From NCBI GenBank assembly GCA_003254885.1, contig QANT01004401.1, positions 26,270-90,269 of the forward strand: a stretch of DNA of 64,000 nucleotides, written 5' to 3'. Under the pieces are notes generated by a model. That model was not told the origin of the DNA and did no database searches. It saw only the letters and a list, made by a program, of their open reading frames with translations. Source of the DNA: Purshia tridentata (Eukaryota; Streptophyta; Magnoliopsida; Rosales; Rosaceae). Position 1 is the first letter of the stretch. Each line of letters opens with the position of its first letter. Positions 23,894 through 37,102 of the stretch are shown piece after piece. The translations under genes and the position numbers were made by a program.

Positions 23894-25114
23894 TTATGCT
23901 GTAGCCTCTTCAGCCTCATGAGGGACAGACGAAGCATTATTATCAGAAGACAAACCAAGACCGTCCTCCACTTTCCTCCAGGCATTCAAAACATTAGGAG
24001 GGAACTTCTTCTTAATTGTGCGTATTAATCCCTTGGCCTCCTTCAACTTCTTTTTCTTAACCAATCCTTCCGCCAAATACTTCATAGTATTAAAGTCTGG
24101 AATCTTATGCACCTCCACACTCTTCTTGAAAAGCTTATACGCGTGCCCATAATCCTCACTCCTACAGAGATGAAATATCAAAGTTCTAAAAGTTGCTGCA
24201 TTTGGATAACACCCTTTTTCCTCCAACCCCTCATAAACCTTCTTAGCTTCTTCCACCATACCACTCCTGAAATAACAAGTCATCAAGTAATTAAAACTAA
24301 TAGTGTCGGGTTTCAGCCCAGCATTGATCATTTCATCAATCAAAGCTTTCACATTTTCCGGGTTCCCGCCGTGGGCATACATAATCCGAACATTATAGGC
24401 CGCAACATCAACCTCACAACCTTTCTTCACCATCTCGTTCCACAAATTATCGGCCTCCTCCCCATTCCCCTTCTTATACAAAGCATTAAATATCGTCGTA
24501 AACGTTACCGCGGTTATCTCAATACCCTTCTCCTCCATCATTCTCAAGGTCTCAATCGCCTTCTCGGGCTTACCCACCTCACAATACGACTTGATAAATA
24601 TCCCATACGACACCTTATCGGGCGAGACGCCATACTTGTTGGGAATTTCATCGAACAGCTGGGGCACTTTATCAAACTTTTTCGCAAGGTTGCAAGCAGT
24701 TAACAGAGAATTGAATGAAATGACCGACCTGGGAGTACCCAACTGGTCCATTTGTTCAAATGTCCGCAATGCGTGCTCGAACATGCCGGCTCGGCCGTAC
24801 GATCGGATAAGGGTGGACAGGTATGGCTCTTGGATGATTTTGGGGTCATTTTTGTGCGATTCGATGAAGGATTCGATGTCCGCGAAGCGGTGAGACTTGG
24901 CGAGGCGACGGACGGTGAGGTCCTGAGCGTAGCGAGAGGAGGTGGGAGATAAGGAGAGTGAGGAGAGTGAAGAGTAAATCTCTAGGGCTTTGTCAGGGTC
25001 GTGCTCGGTTCGGAGCTTCGATTTCACTTTTGAGATGGAGATTGAAGATTTAGCAGCGGTGGTCGAGAGGTGGCGGAGGTGGCGGAGATGGCGGATTGGA
25101 ATTGAAGAAGGCAT
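23894..25114 (-). CDS. P-class pentatricopeptide repeat protein, probably mitochondrial
   Basis: An intronless 406-aa gene. PPR proteins bind organelle RNA in a sequence-specific way and affect its stability, splicing or translation. About seven 34-35-residue P-type motifs run from residue 97 to 345, such as VISFNSLLTACNLAKKFDKV, VSYGIFIKSYCEVGKPEKAI, VTFTTIFNALYKKGNGEEAD and TISFNYLMTCYFRSGMVEEA. No E, DYW or SMR domain follows, so it is a pure P-class protein. The N-terminus (MPSSIPIRHLRHLRHLSTTA) is rich in Arg, His, Ser and free of acidic residues, as in mitochondrial presequences. It resembles the At4g36680/At2g18520 pair, which agrees with the local gene order. The RNA target is unknown. 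Confidence 0.93.
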   Translation of the reverse strand: MPSSIPIRHLRHLRHLSTTAAKSSISISKVKSKLRTEHDPDKALEIYSSLSSLSLSPTSSRYAQDLTVRRLAKSHRFADIESFIESHKNDPKIIQEPYLSTLIRSYGRAGMFEHALRTFEQMDQLGTPRSVISFNSLLTACNLAKKFDKVPQLFDEIPNKYGVSPDKVSYGIFIKSYCEVGKPEKAIETLRMMEEKGIEITAVTFTTIFNALYKKGNGEEADNLWNEMVKKGCEVDVAAYNVRIMYAHGGNPENVKALIDEMINAGLKPDTISFNYLMTCYFRSGMVEEAKKVYEGLEEKGCYPNAATFRTLIFHLCRSEDYGHAYKLFKKSVEVHKIPDFNTMKYLAEGLVKKKKLKEAKGLIRTIKKKFPPNVLNAWRKVEDGLGLSSDNNASSVPHEAEEATA

Positions 25115-25878
25115 TTTTAGGGTTTTTGGGTAATGGGAAGGACTTCTTTTTCTTGAAATGTTAGGGTTTTAGGTTCAAACTATCCACCGGTTAACAAGAA
25201 GAAAAGAAAACAATTCCATGTTGGATCGGCCCATGTAAATGGACCAAGCTTCTTGGACCTATAACCTAGTGTAGATACAGGCTATAAGATGCTCAAGCTA
25301 GGGCCCAACTCGAGCAGAATTTATTAGGCTACATTTGACTTTTGGTCTTTGTTCGTATAAGAATGAATTACCCACTTTTTAAACACGCAGGGGTTTTTTA
25401 AAGAGAAGAGAAGATGAAATTAATTTAAATGTACATAGAGAAGTGAATGGGTAGAGTATTCTTTTGTTTACATAAATCTTTAAAAGTCATTTTGCAAAGA
25501 TTAAACAAGTTATTAATATATTTATGAAGCGAGGTGAAAAAATTAGAGTGAGAATAGTAACACTCTTCACACATTTGTTGTAATAATTACGATAAAAAAA
25601 GTCTTTTTCAAGAGAATTGGTCATTAAACATGGGGTAGATAGTGTCTCATCCATATTAGTGATGTGCTAGCAACAGAATGTACATATATAAGCCACATTG
25701 AATACCACTGGTGCATGGAAGTTTTGTTTTCATTTATCATCAATTTAGCCTGTTCATAGAAAAAGAAGAAAAAGAAAAAAAAATCGTAGGGAGAGAGAGA
25801 ACACAAATCTTTAAAATTCATGAGAATACTGCAAACACAAGGGTTTTATAATCCAGTAACTACATTATATTAAACTAA
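25115..25878. other. Intergenic stretch between PPR and U2AF65 genes
   Basis: Holds the U2AF65 3' untranslated region and the PPR promoter side; nothing else supported. Confidence 0.55.
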
Positions 25879-28248
25879 TTAACCCTCATAGTCTCCCTGC
25901 GAGAATTTGTCCTCCGGATAGAAGACTGCTACAACCGGATTGCCACCAAATTTTCTGCCATTCAACCCTGCACGGGCTTTTGTAGAACCATCAACATCTG
26001 CGTACTCCAAAAACACCTGGGAACAGAGAATATTTTCAGTAAGTATAAGACCAAACCCTTTATATCAGGAATAAAAAATCTATGGTACAAACACGCATGG
26101 CATACTAACACTATTTTACCCTTGAATTTCGATTAACTTTTCCATATTGAGGCATAGATTTGTGAACTATTGGATCCGTTTGTATGTCATACAGTGTGCG
26201 TACTATAGACTTATAATCAGATTATTATTAATAACTAGAAATTAAAACAGACCTTCCCAACTCCAGGTGATGGTTCACCATCTGGTCTTGGACGTGGGAT
26301 GATGACATTCACTAATGCACCTGCAAATCAGTGAAACCAAATAAATCATAAAAATAGACAACAAAACAATCTCAGGTAAATTCAGTTAGAAGGTTAAGGA
26401 AGCTTCTGTCTGAATGTTAGGGCTGATTCTTTATAGCAGAATGTGGGACTACAAATAGGCTGTAAAACAGAAAGATAATAACAAAAAGAAGAAAAAAAAT
26501 CAATACCACATTAAACTTTGTATTTTAATTGAAACAGACTAGAATAAGTGAAATTAACAATGAGTGATGGTGATTTACCAAACTTTCCGCCTTCTTGCTT
26601 CATATCATACAAAATATCTTCGTACTCATCATCATCCCTCAGCTCATCCACAGTAACTACTTGAGTTAAACATAAAACCTTTGTGGCCACAGGGCCGGGC
26701 TGTTGCAACAACATGAACCTCTGCAAAAGAAACAAACATAATTTAAACAAGAAGTCAGAATCAAATCAAATCAACATTATTTAGTTCAAGACATTTTGAA
26801 AGCAGTGAGAGCAACCTGTCCATAAAACTTTTATTTAAAAAAATTGAGATTTCACTCTACCTGCAATGCAATTTGCTGCTGCGCATGCAACAAAACACTC
26901 TCTTGCTCTGGTTTTGGCTGGTTGGCACCTTGGTTAGCACGCCTAACTGTCAGTGTCTTGTCACCCATTTTAATCCCATTCAGTGCTGCACAAGCTATGT
27001 CTGTAACTGAAAGATCTTGGTAAACACAAAAGGCATAGCCTTTTGAGTTCCCTGTTTCCCTGTCTTTCACTAGATCAAAACCCCGAAGGGGTCCAAAAGA
27101 CTCGAGCAACTCCTTGATCTGTGCTTCTGTAAAGTAATAGGGTAGCCCACCCACAAAAATGCGGTCAGGACCCTCAAGCCCACCAGCAGAACCCGGTGTT
27201 AGCCCAACAGCAGCCAGGTTCAGGTTGGGATTGGGCTGGCTTGGACCAAGTGTTGCAGCAAGAGACGGGTTGTAGTCACTAGGTCTCCTCACCTTAACAG
27301 GAGCTCCCTGAAATCGACATTGACCAGACAAAAAAACAGGAGCTCCCTATATATTATTTACCCAAATAAGGGGGAAAATTGTAGAAATCAAAACCATGTA
27401 AATAGAATCTCAGGGCTGCATAAATATCAAACAATACTGTGGTGAAAGGGAAGAACAGAATACCTCAAAAATAATTCCATCCAAAGCCATTGCATTGCTG
27501 GCCTCTTCAACAGATCTCATCTCCACAAAAGCAAATTTCTTCTCATGGTTAATGTAAACATTAACAACAGCATCTCCTGCATGAAACATATAAGAAAAAA
27601 TTAGGCAATCATCTATAGAGCAGCACTTGGCTATGAGAAATTTGAGTGCAAACATCAACATACCTGGACCAGCAGTGTTCCCTCCAATTGCAGCCATAAC
27701 TTGGCTGAAAAATGTAGCAACTGACTGCAGATGACAGATGAAACCAAGTTAACCAAAAGAAAGTGTAAGCATGCATGTACATTAAAACATATTGTTCATT
27801 TTCAGTAAACCAGATTGCTTTTCTTTTTTCCCATCATTTCGAAAAAAAAAAAAAAACAAGCCACAACACTTACTAATCATAAGTAGATGAGTACAAACAA
27901 TAAAAGGTCAACAAAAAGGTGTACTAAACCTGTTCATTCGCTGTAGGGGGAAGCCCTCCAACGTACACCCTCCGGGCATGCCTAGTAGCCTGATACCACA
28001 AATAAATATATATTAATGTCAGAAAATGTGAATTATATGTAAGAAATACACACTAAAAAACAATTCTCAAGCATGCAACCTGTTGAGTCATTGCCTGTAC
28101 AGGCATAACTGGAAGGGCACCAAACTGCTGCAAATACACAAAAGATATAAAATTAATGAAACTCAAACAGCTTAGATGTATGTGTCATGATATTTTCATA
28201 GGCAGAGGGAGAGGGTGAGGGGGAGGGAGGGAGGGAGAGGGAGAGAGA

Positions 28249-28299
<51 letters not shown>

Positions 28300-31200
28300 C
28301 CTGACCCGTCGTTAAAGGAAACATGTTTGGAAACATCCCAGGAATGGTTGGACTAGTCCCTTGAATCTGGCCTGCAAAGAAATTATAATGGATTTCAGTC
28401 ATCATATCACTACCATATTTTAACTTCTAAGAATTATTGAATATAAGTGCTAAATGACTCCTCTGCATCTTCATTTTCCATGAAATCTCATTAGATTAAG
28501 CATATCCTAACCTTCAAAAGATATAGTTTATCAAGGAGATGAAAGAAATACATCATTTACAAGTTCTGGAAGAAATATTTGTAAGACTACCAAAAAAGGC
28601 AATAGATGCCAGTTGAAGACGAACAAGATCCATCAAACCGGTGCATTGATTCCTCCTTGTACAAAAAAGCTACAGAAGTCGGCTCACACCCATTGTCAGC
28701 ACAGTGGGGCAAGTAGCCCAACATTGCCTTCTTACAACAAAGGACAAGACATAGAAACAAACAAACAAAACACCAAACACAAGGAAAAACCAGAAAGATC
28801 TCTCAGTCCCAGAAATATGTCACCAAGTAAACAATAAAAAATATTATAACCCATCCAGAGACCACGGCTTTATAAATACTATATGCACAAGTGAAGGAAC
28901 AAAATATAGCTTACCAAAATAACACCATGCAATTGGATACGAACTTTCCACACTAGTCCAACAAAAACAAAAAGCAGTTAACAGATTATAGCAATCCCAA
29001 GTATAGAAGAGTAAATGTACCTGCTGCAGCAGCAGCAGCAGCACCAGCTAGCATTGCAGAAGCAGGAGGTGCCATGTCGAAACCGCTAATCCTTTTGCTG
29101 CAAGTAGTTAATGTCAGGATACCAACAACAAAGCCAATGTACAAGTGGTAAATTAAAAAACTGAGGCTAACAACATAGGTTCTGTGAGAGAATTTATTAC
29201 CACAATCATAGAGAACCTTAAATCTAAGAAGATTACCTGGCTTATCCCAAATAAATTTATACCAACATTAAATTCATATAAAAAAGATCTCTAATAAAGA
29301 CTACATAGAATTTAATAGTTGTATATTTCACTACATAATATGATTGTTGTAGAGTTCGATATTTATCTTTATATTTATACTCACCCAAAAATAAATAAAA
29401 CAGAAACATGTCTTCACCACCACACTGAGAAATTGTACTGTAATCAAATAAAGTGAAATAAACAGATAGATATGGTTAATATGTTCATTTAATTATGAAA
29501 AATACCTTGTTAGCTAAAGTGATTTGTACTTTTTATGAACAAAACACTATTGCTACCAATATTCAACAGTAATATTGGCATTTTCTTGTCAGTGCTAGTT
29601 AGAAGGCTCATTAAAATAAAACCAGCAAAGACCAATATAAAAGGAGAACGCAAGATCCTGTTCAGTTCCTTCTTTTAGAACAGCTTCTGGTCATTAAAAT
29701 ATTGCAAAAAGAAAACAGGCCAAAAAAATGCAGCCAAACAAGTTTTCAGGAACTATTTTCAGTTAAGGAATTAGAGAAATATGAAAACAACTGAACTACT
29801 GGTTTTTTAAAGCAGATTTTGAAAAATCAGCCAAAGAGGCTACATATTATAAGATGCACCCTAACAGAAGGGAAAGGAATAAATGAAAGATTTTATACAC
29901 AAGGTAAAACACTGTAAGTACAGATATTTCAAGCAAAACAATTTTTGAAAGTTCACACACCTGGAAAAATGACAGTAATCAAAACAGATACCAAATAACA
30001 GGAAGAAAAAACTGGGAAGACATCTGTTCAAAAAATTACAGTAAATAGTACAAATCTCATATTACCAACAAATCTTAAGTTATCAGGATAATAGATATTT
30101 GTGCATAGTCCATAAAAAATCCTTTTCTAAATCAAAACCATGCAGCATGCTCATGCATAGTCAAACATTCAGAGAATAATGAAGAGTAGAAGTAAACAAC
30201 GCCCAGAAACAAGAGTTCACCATGAGAGCCGAAAAATGGAGAAGAGAATAAGAGATAAGAACTCAAGTAAACAAAGAGTTTATTTCAAAAATATGTGGGG
30301 TCTGCTACAAAATTTGGGAGTTTTCAAAATTATTCAACCACGTTTTCCATCCATAATAACATTACTAGTCTCTCACACACCCTACCTTTTCGAACGTGAA
30401 CGAGAACGTGACCTCGATCTAGATTTGTGCTCAGATCTAGCCCTTGAACGAGACCGAGACTTGCGTCTATGCCTATCCTCCCTGTCTCTGTCATAATCCC
30501 TCCGCCTGTAGGAATCATTACGTAAAAAATAGTAAGACCAAAAGAATAGAAAGGATATAGTTTCTTGAAGACTGAAATTTAGAAAAGGAAAAGCTTCACT
30601 GGGTCAATTCACACAATATTTACATAACAGTATAAAAATTTTGAAGAACCAAAATTGTATCAAAGATACAAACTTGGTAGACATTACATTCCTTGTTTCC
30701 TAACAGCACATTCATTTCACAGGTAGATAACAAAGTCAAAATTATTCATACCTATCATAGTCCCGGCTACGGTAGTGATCCTCATCATCATCATCCTTAT
30801 CTCTCCGCCGCTCACTTCTTTCACGTTCCCTGTGGCGGTCTCTATGATGACGATCACGATCCCTCTCTCGGTCCCTCTCTCTGTCCCTATCCCTGTCTCT
30901 ATCCCTATCCCTGTCCCTTTCCCTATCTTTGTCCTTGCTTCTCCCCCTATCCCTATCCTTGTCCCTCTCCCGATCTCTGTCCCTGTCCCTGTCCCTCTCC
31001 TTATCACGCCCTTTTTCTCTTTCCTTTTCTCTACTCTTTGAAGACGCTCTCTCATAATCACGAGAGCCATGCTGCAAAAGAGACAATACATCAGTATACA
31101 TTAGAGGTAAATAATGAAAATGCACACCTTTCTCAGCCAGATATTTTAGACACAATATTCTATCAGAAGAGGTAAAGGAAAAAGAGTCTATTATCCAATA

Positions 31201-31791
31201 CAAAACAAACCTGAAATTCTAGTGCTATTAATATTAACAAGCCTTTTTTAAAATTGGATGTCTCAGATATAATTGAATACTACATACTACATAATACTGA
31301 CAAAGCCAGAACACACGTTTTACGATCTACATAGAGTACTATCTGACTATGTATGGAAGACAAACACATACTTTCAACTACCATCATACATATAACAAAG
31401 ATTGCATGATTGCAAGAACAATAGAATTGTGTATTGAGTATGAAGCCCAACCAAAACCCTAAAATCACCCTCTTAATGCAACCTTGTATTATAAAAGCCT
31501 ATATTCAAAAAAGAAAGAGAGAAACTCAACATTAAAAAAAAAAACTAAAATTCACTAAAACCACAAAATTCAAACCCGCTAGTTGCAACGATCTTAGAAT
31601 TATGTAACCTGAAGCAAAATAAAAACCCCGGCACTTGAACATGTAGGCAACACAAGGTGTACCTGAGATTTGGAATCGCTATAATCGTCGGGACCGCCAT
31701 GGTTGGTAGCACGAGGTTGAGGAGAGGAACCACCGCCATAGTTGTCAGCGTCCTCTCCGTTCCCTTCGTACCTTCCTTCGTAGTCTGTCAT
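25879..31791 (-). CDS. U2AF65: Splicing factor U2AF large subunit (U2AF65)
   Basis: Thirteen exons on the minus strand: 31663-31791, 30752-31071, 30386-30505, 29021-29097, 28301-28371, 28080-28127, 27930-27989, 27664-27724, 27464-27576, 26861-27307, 26579-26720, 26253-26320, 25879-26016; all phases agree and give 597 aa. U2AF65 binds the polypyrimidine tract and recruits U2 snRNP to the 3' splice site in the nucleus. Residues about 44-190 are a long mixed-charge RD/RE/RS region (RDRDRERDKDRDRGRSKDKD). RRM1 is near 261-340 (RRVYVGGLPPTANEQ), RRM2 near 381-458 (DRIFVGGLPYYFTEAQIKEL), and the U2AF homology motif covers about 495-597 (NGRKFGGNPVVAVFYPEDKF) with the R-x-F loop. It closely resembles Arabidopsis U2AF65A (At4g36690), which also neighbours a PPR and a cupin gene. 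Confidence 0.96.
28202..28297 (-). repeat. (CT)n polypyrimidine microsatellite in U2AF65 intron 5
   Basis: On the coding strand a pyrimidine tract of nearly 100 nt starts two nucleotides after the GT of the 5' splice site, with a pure (CT)23 core (28252-28297). Intron 5 is only 173 bp, so the tract fills over half of it. Confidence 0.9.
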
Positions 31792-33278
31792 CTTTGCTCT
31801 CAGGCCTCTCGGATTTTCTCGCAGTTCCTCAATCTTACTTCGCGTTTGTTTCTCGGGAAAATTAATTGTCTGCGATAATAGAAGACGAGACTGACTCGAA
31901 TCGCTGAGAATTCTAGGGCTTGCAAAAAGGGCTTTCTCACTTTATAGGGCGCGTAGTCGTTGATGTGGAAAAGAGGAATCCGGTTATTACAAGGAAAAAC
32001 AAATATTATGGTAAAATTTTAACTATAACAAAAATATTATGGTAAATCCTTTTTTCGATAGGAATTATGGTAAAATTTATTTTTATATGGTAATATTATT
32101 GCAAATTAATAGAGGTTTAAATGGGGTTTAAATATGTAAAAAGAAAGAAAGCAAAAAAATGGGAAAAAAAAAAAAAAGGGCTAAATGAAACAAATCCAAG
32201 GTTCTAGAACTACCTATTTAGTTCTGCGGCTTCTGCCCAAAAAAAAGAAAGAAAACGACACATTAGTAAAAAGGCTTTTTTTAAGCCCACAAAACTGAAA
32301 GGGCCGGAGGTGGAAGGGAATTTGAAGCCCGCCTATTTATAATGAGTGGACTGCTCAGTAGAAAGGCCGAAACATATGTTCCATGCATCTAGTTTGTCAC
32401 TCAACACTTGTTTTAAGGGGTCAAAACATACTCTAGATGCATATTTCAAGAGAATGTTATCCACTTTTTATTTTATTATTTTAATTTCATATTATAAATT
32501 TATGATTAAAATCGTTTATTTGTTAAATATAATTATAAATATTATCTCTTTAAAAAATTAATTAAATTAAAAATTATTTAATTATGTAATTATGATTAAT
32601 AAATAGAGATTTTAATAATTTATTATACTGTTAGTTTACTTATAATAATTACATGTTTAAACAATTTTCAATTTAATTGATAGAAGAAAGGACAGGGGTG
32701 GAGGGGTGATTTAATAATTTATTATACTGTTAGTTTACTTATAACAATTACATGTTTAAACAATTTTCAATTTAATTGATAAAAGAAAGGACAGGGGTGG
32801 AGGGGTGGGCAGTGAATCTCCCTTTTCCTTTTTCTTTTTAATCCTTTTCAATTTTTAATTTTTTTTAGTTTTAATATTTTTTAAATTATATTTTGTTAGG
32901 TTTAATCATTTTTAATTTTAGTATCTCTCAGTTTTAAATTTTTTAAGTTTATTTTTAGATTTTTGGTTCTTACTTTTAATATTTTGTAAGTTAAATAAAA
33001 ACTTCAGAAATTGAAAAAAAAAAAAAACAATACCAAATTAGAATTGGCACCCCAGCCATTGATTGGAAAAAACTCACAAGTCACAACTTCCGTGAATGCA
33101 AGAAAATGCGGAAACAAAATTTATAAGTAGGTTGTAGAAATTCATGATGTGTGTATATAACTATCATAGTACGATAGTATGTACTTCCTAAAAAGAAAGA
33201 AAAAATGAATCTGGCAACTCGCATTTCCTTGAACCAAGAATAAATTTTGTCATCAATCCAATCATCAGTTTTTCAGGA
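31792..33278. other. Intergenic stretch between U2AF65 and RPC5 genes
   Basis: Contains the U2AF65 promoter side and RPC5 3' untranslated region. A 99-bp tandem duplication lies at 32611-32808. Low-complexity A+T runs; no gene supported. Confidence 0.55.
32611..32808. repeat. 99-bp tandem duplication
   Basis: The unit starts TTTAATAATTTATTATACTG and ends GGACAGGGGTGGAGGGGTG. Copies begin at 32611 and 32710 and differ at only a few positions, so the duplication is recent. Confidence 0.85.
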
Positions 33279-36200
33279 TTATTTTGGACCGCCATCGCCG
33301 GATTTTAAGACCCATGCAGACCCTCTGGACACGCAAAAATCATTCATGACCTGCATAAGAACCGGGAATCATATTTTTGGTTTATAAACAAATGCTCAGA
33401 ATTGCATCTAAACATCATAATAAGCTAAAGTACAAAATAAAACTAAATAAATAATGATTCTAAGATTTGGTTTTCATTGTCATTAATCGAGCCATTATCA
33501 AAGCCTCCAGCACAGGTAAGGTTTATCAAGAAGCAACGTGCAATCAGATGCCAAGTTGCAACACAAAACCAAAGGTTTGCTACAAAAACTGCGAGTAACA
33601 AAGTAAGAAGAATTCAATGTGCTTTGCTGGCTTGCTGATAGATGAGAACATTAGATGGTTCAACAACAGAGTTGGGAACATAGGGCAACAAGAAGAGATC
33701 TATGGTATTTTTATAGAAAATTTTAAAGCAAACAGTCCCAAGCATGGAGAAAGGAGTAAGGTTATGTTTGGTTGCTTGACAACCAATGTAACACTGCCAG
33801 ATCACAAACATGAAATACAACTGACCTTGCTATATTCATTATTATTGATTTCCCTTCCAAGAGAAATCCTAGCAGCTTCAAAAACATCAGCCTTTCTAAG
33901 CTTCGCATTAGCTTCTTTTGCGATTAGAAGATCAATTACAACTTTCCTGCAAGAACAAACACAAATTTAAAGTTAATTTCAATGGAAGAAATCTGGCTCA
34001 TTCTGAAATAACCTTGGAACGTGGACGCCACAATACCATCATAGTAACGGTTAAGAAAACATGACAAATGATTCTCACAGCCTCTTCTGTTGATATATCA
34101 AGCCCTACCTAAGGGGAACACCATCATATATTTTAGGTACTTAATAGTGAATACATAAAAGAAATGGGAACAACCTCAACTTATTATGCTCTGGGTGTTC
34201 TGGCGATGATTCCAAGACATATGAACCATGAATGTCTACCGCAACTTGACTTATGACTTTCTGCAGCTCCTGTGGAGGAGCCTCTACACCATATGCTGCA
34301 GCTATAACCTTTTTATTTTTAGGATCAACCTTGGGAAGAGTAGATTTTCTAACTGCCAACCTACGTAATCCTTCACATATAAGCTGAAAGCTGCCAAGAA
34401 AATTGCATATAAGTCAAAGCAACATGATGAGAAAGAAACTTCTATCAATGAATCAATTCTAATAACTTCATGGTTGATCGTATTAATCATATTGAATGAT
34501 AAAAAAATGATACACTTTTAAAGCAGATGTGAAATGTGCAGAGGTTAAAGTTCCAATAACTTACTTGCAAACCTTGTGTTCTTGAAGAACTTCTTTAATA
34601 GCCTCTGGTAGAGCTGCTCGAGTATCATCTGACATGGTCTTTCCCCCACTGTGAACTTCACTTGTACGTTTTGTAGTACCTTTATCAGAATTCAGCGATT
34701 TTCCAGGCTTAATAGTCATACTAGCATTCTTCACACCACGGTCAGTATTCATTTTCTGTGCCAACAACCTATCCAAGCGTTCCCAGTTCTGTTCTTGGCT
34801 TTTAGCAATGTCTGGGTAGAGTTCAATGAATGATATATCTGATTTCTCTTTAAATTTCCAATCTTGAGAGGATGGTCTTGAGACCGCTAATATTTTCAGG
34901 GATTCATACACATGAGTTTTAAGGTTATGTGGGAGATCTAGTTGTGAATTACTGATAACAGGGTTCTTCTGAAATAAATTTAGAATGTAATTTCTAGCTG
35001 TTTGCCGATCGACATCATCTTTCTTGTTTCTGTGGGAGCCATCATCATCTCTATTTGCATATAGCAATGAAGTTTTTGGAACCCAGAGACCATGCAGCAA
35101 TAGAGCATGCTTCTGCAGAACATCCAAAAGATTTTCCGCTGTGCAATCAGGAGCATAGTACTTCTTAAGATCACTGAATCGACGAGCTACAGGTTCCTGT
35201 TATGGCACAATCTTGAATTACTTATGGTTTCTGTTATCATGACTTTAATAAATTTTTAAATATAAAAAAAAGAAGGCAACAATTGGCCCATTTCCATATT
35301 ATGGAAGCAATGTTGATATGTTTGAAAAGATGATCCCAGGTCAGACAATAAAGGTGTGTACCAGCTTCAAATTTATTACTATTTTAACTGAACATTAATT
35401 TGTGGCTCAAGTAAGTTGCAACAAACCTCAACAAGCAATTTCTTGATACGCTCTTCCAGAGGCAGCGAAAGCAGAAACCTGAAACAATACCCATTCATGT
35501 CTTTAAAATTAAAATCAAAAGTTGTAAGTACTCAAGTTTTCATTCAATAGCTATATCCATGAAAAATAAATAAATAAAATAAGCATAAATAAACATAAAA
35601 CCATGTGAATAAAAAAAAAAATTTCCATCAAAATCACAAGCAGGCAAAAGCAAGACCAATCAATATATACTTCCATCGATGTTTATAAGGCCAACCAGAA
35701 TTATCAATGTAATATCATCGAATCAGTTTCATTGTAGCTGTTGATGCCAAAAGAAAACATTTCACAAGCAGAGTGGAAGGTCAACTTATAAATTTATATG
35801 ACAATGCCTTGGTCTTCTAGTTGTGTATTTGGGTCAATATACAAGACTCATCTTCAAAAACACACTCTATTTTTCATGCAAAATTAAAGGACCTCTGCAG
35901 TTTCAGTTTTCTGTAAAACTTGAATTAAGAAAAGCAAGAAATTGATAATTGACTTGCCAATTTGGAAATAAGGTAATGCCCTCAAAAGAGGGATTCCAAA
36001 AAAAAATTAACATGCTAAGATTTCCACGATTTTATGAAGAACTGAATAATATAAGAATGACCGCACCTTTTTGAAGAACCTTTACACGTTCTAGGACACA
36101 AGGAGTTAACATAGTCATACCTACAAATAATAACAAAAATTAAAACATTATAAATAGCATATTCAGAGCTTTAAAGAATAGGATAACAGGTAAATACTGG

Positions 36201-37066
36201 GGATAAAAGAACATACGGACTCATAGTAAATTGTATAGGAGAACTTTCTTGTACCACCATTTTTTGTAAATATCTGGCTGAAAACTCACTTTCTGAGTTA
36301 TGGTACTGAAGTGGAACCCAACTCTGGAAGAGAGAGTGGAGAAAATATATGTATATATAATTATACAGATATAGATTATCAAAAAAGTCTAATAAAATCA
36401 ACCACTGCAATGCATCATGAATCTTTATCCAAACTCGAGCATTCACAAAACCAAACACATTTGTTTTTTTTGGTTTAAATCAAGAAGATTAACTTCTGGG
36501 AAGGCTCCAGTCTTTTGCTATAAAAAGAAAAATTCTCATACCTCTTCATCTTCAGTCTTTAGCTCAGTTGAAGGCTCCATCAGCTTGTTCTGAAACAATG
36601 AAAATAGATGTTTAAAACCTCAATCCTAAATAGATTTTATATGTTCCAATATTTTACAGAATTGGATCCATATACTCCAAAAAATTCTTCACCACACTGC
36701 CATAAAGCACAATATGAAATTTAGGGGGGATAGAGAGAGAGAGAGAACCTGCTTTTTTGATGAACCAAAAGATTTTTTCTCATTAGATTTTTCTAATTTA
36801 ATGGTAACTTCTGCATCCCCTGTGACCTTATGCTTCTCTTTCAAGCTATCAGACTTGAGATGTTCCAATGATGGGCGGAGCTGCACAACTGAATGAATAG
36901 GATTCAAGTGTAACTGCAAGGTGAAGAAAAAAAGCACAACCTCTTTCAATGCTTCTACACCAACAAGTCAAACCAACACTGTCAAAAAGTGAGATTCTAA
37001 AGACTCTCATAGGAGACACTTAAAAACTACTTAAATGTTTCAAGATTTGTCTGTGACCTTAATATA

Positions 37067-37102
<36 letters not shown>

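Noticed and set aside
23738-24028. Plus-strand ORF overlapping the PPR gene 3' end
   Set aside because: Shadow of the PPR coding strand; the minus frame has clear repeat motifs.
30693-31175. Plus-strand 160-codon ORF rich in Pro/Cys/Tyr
   Set aside because: Shadow of the U2AF65 RD/RE-repeat exon on the minus strand.
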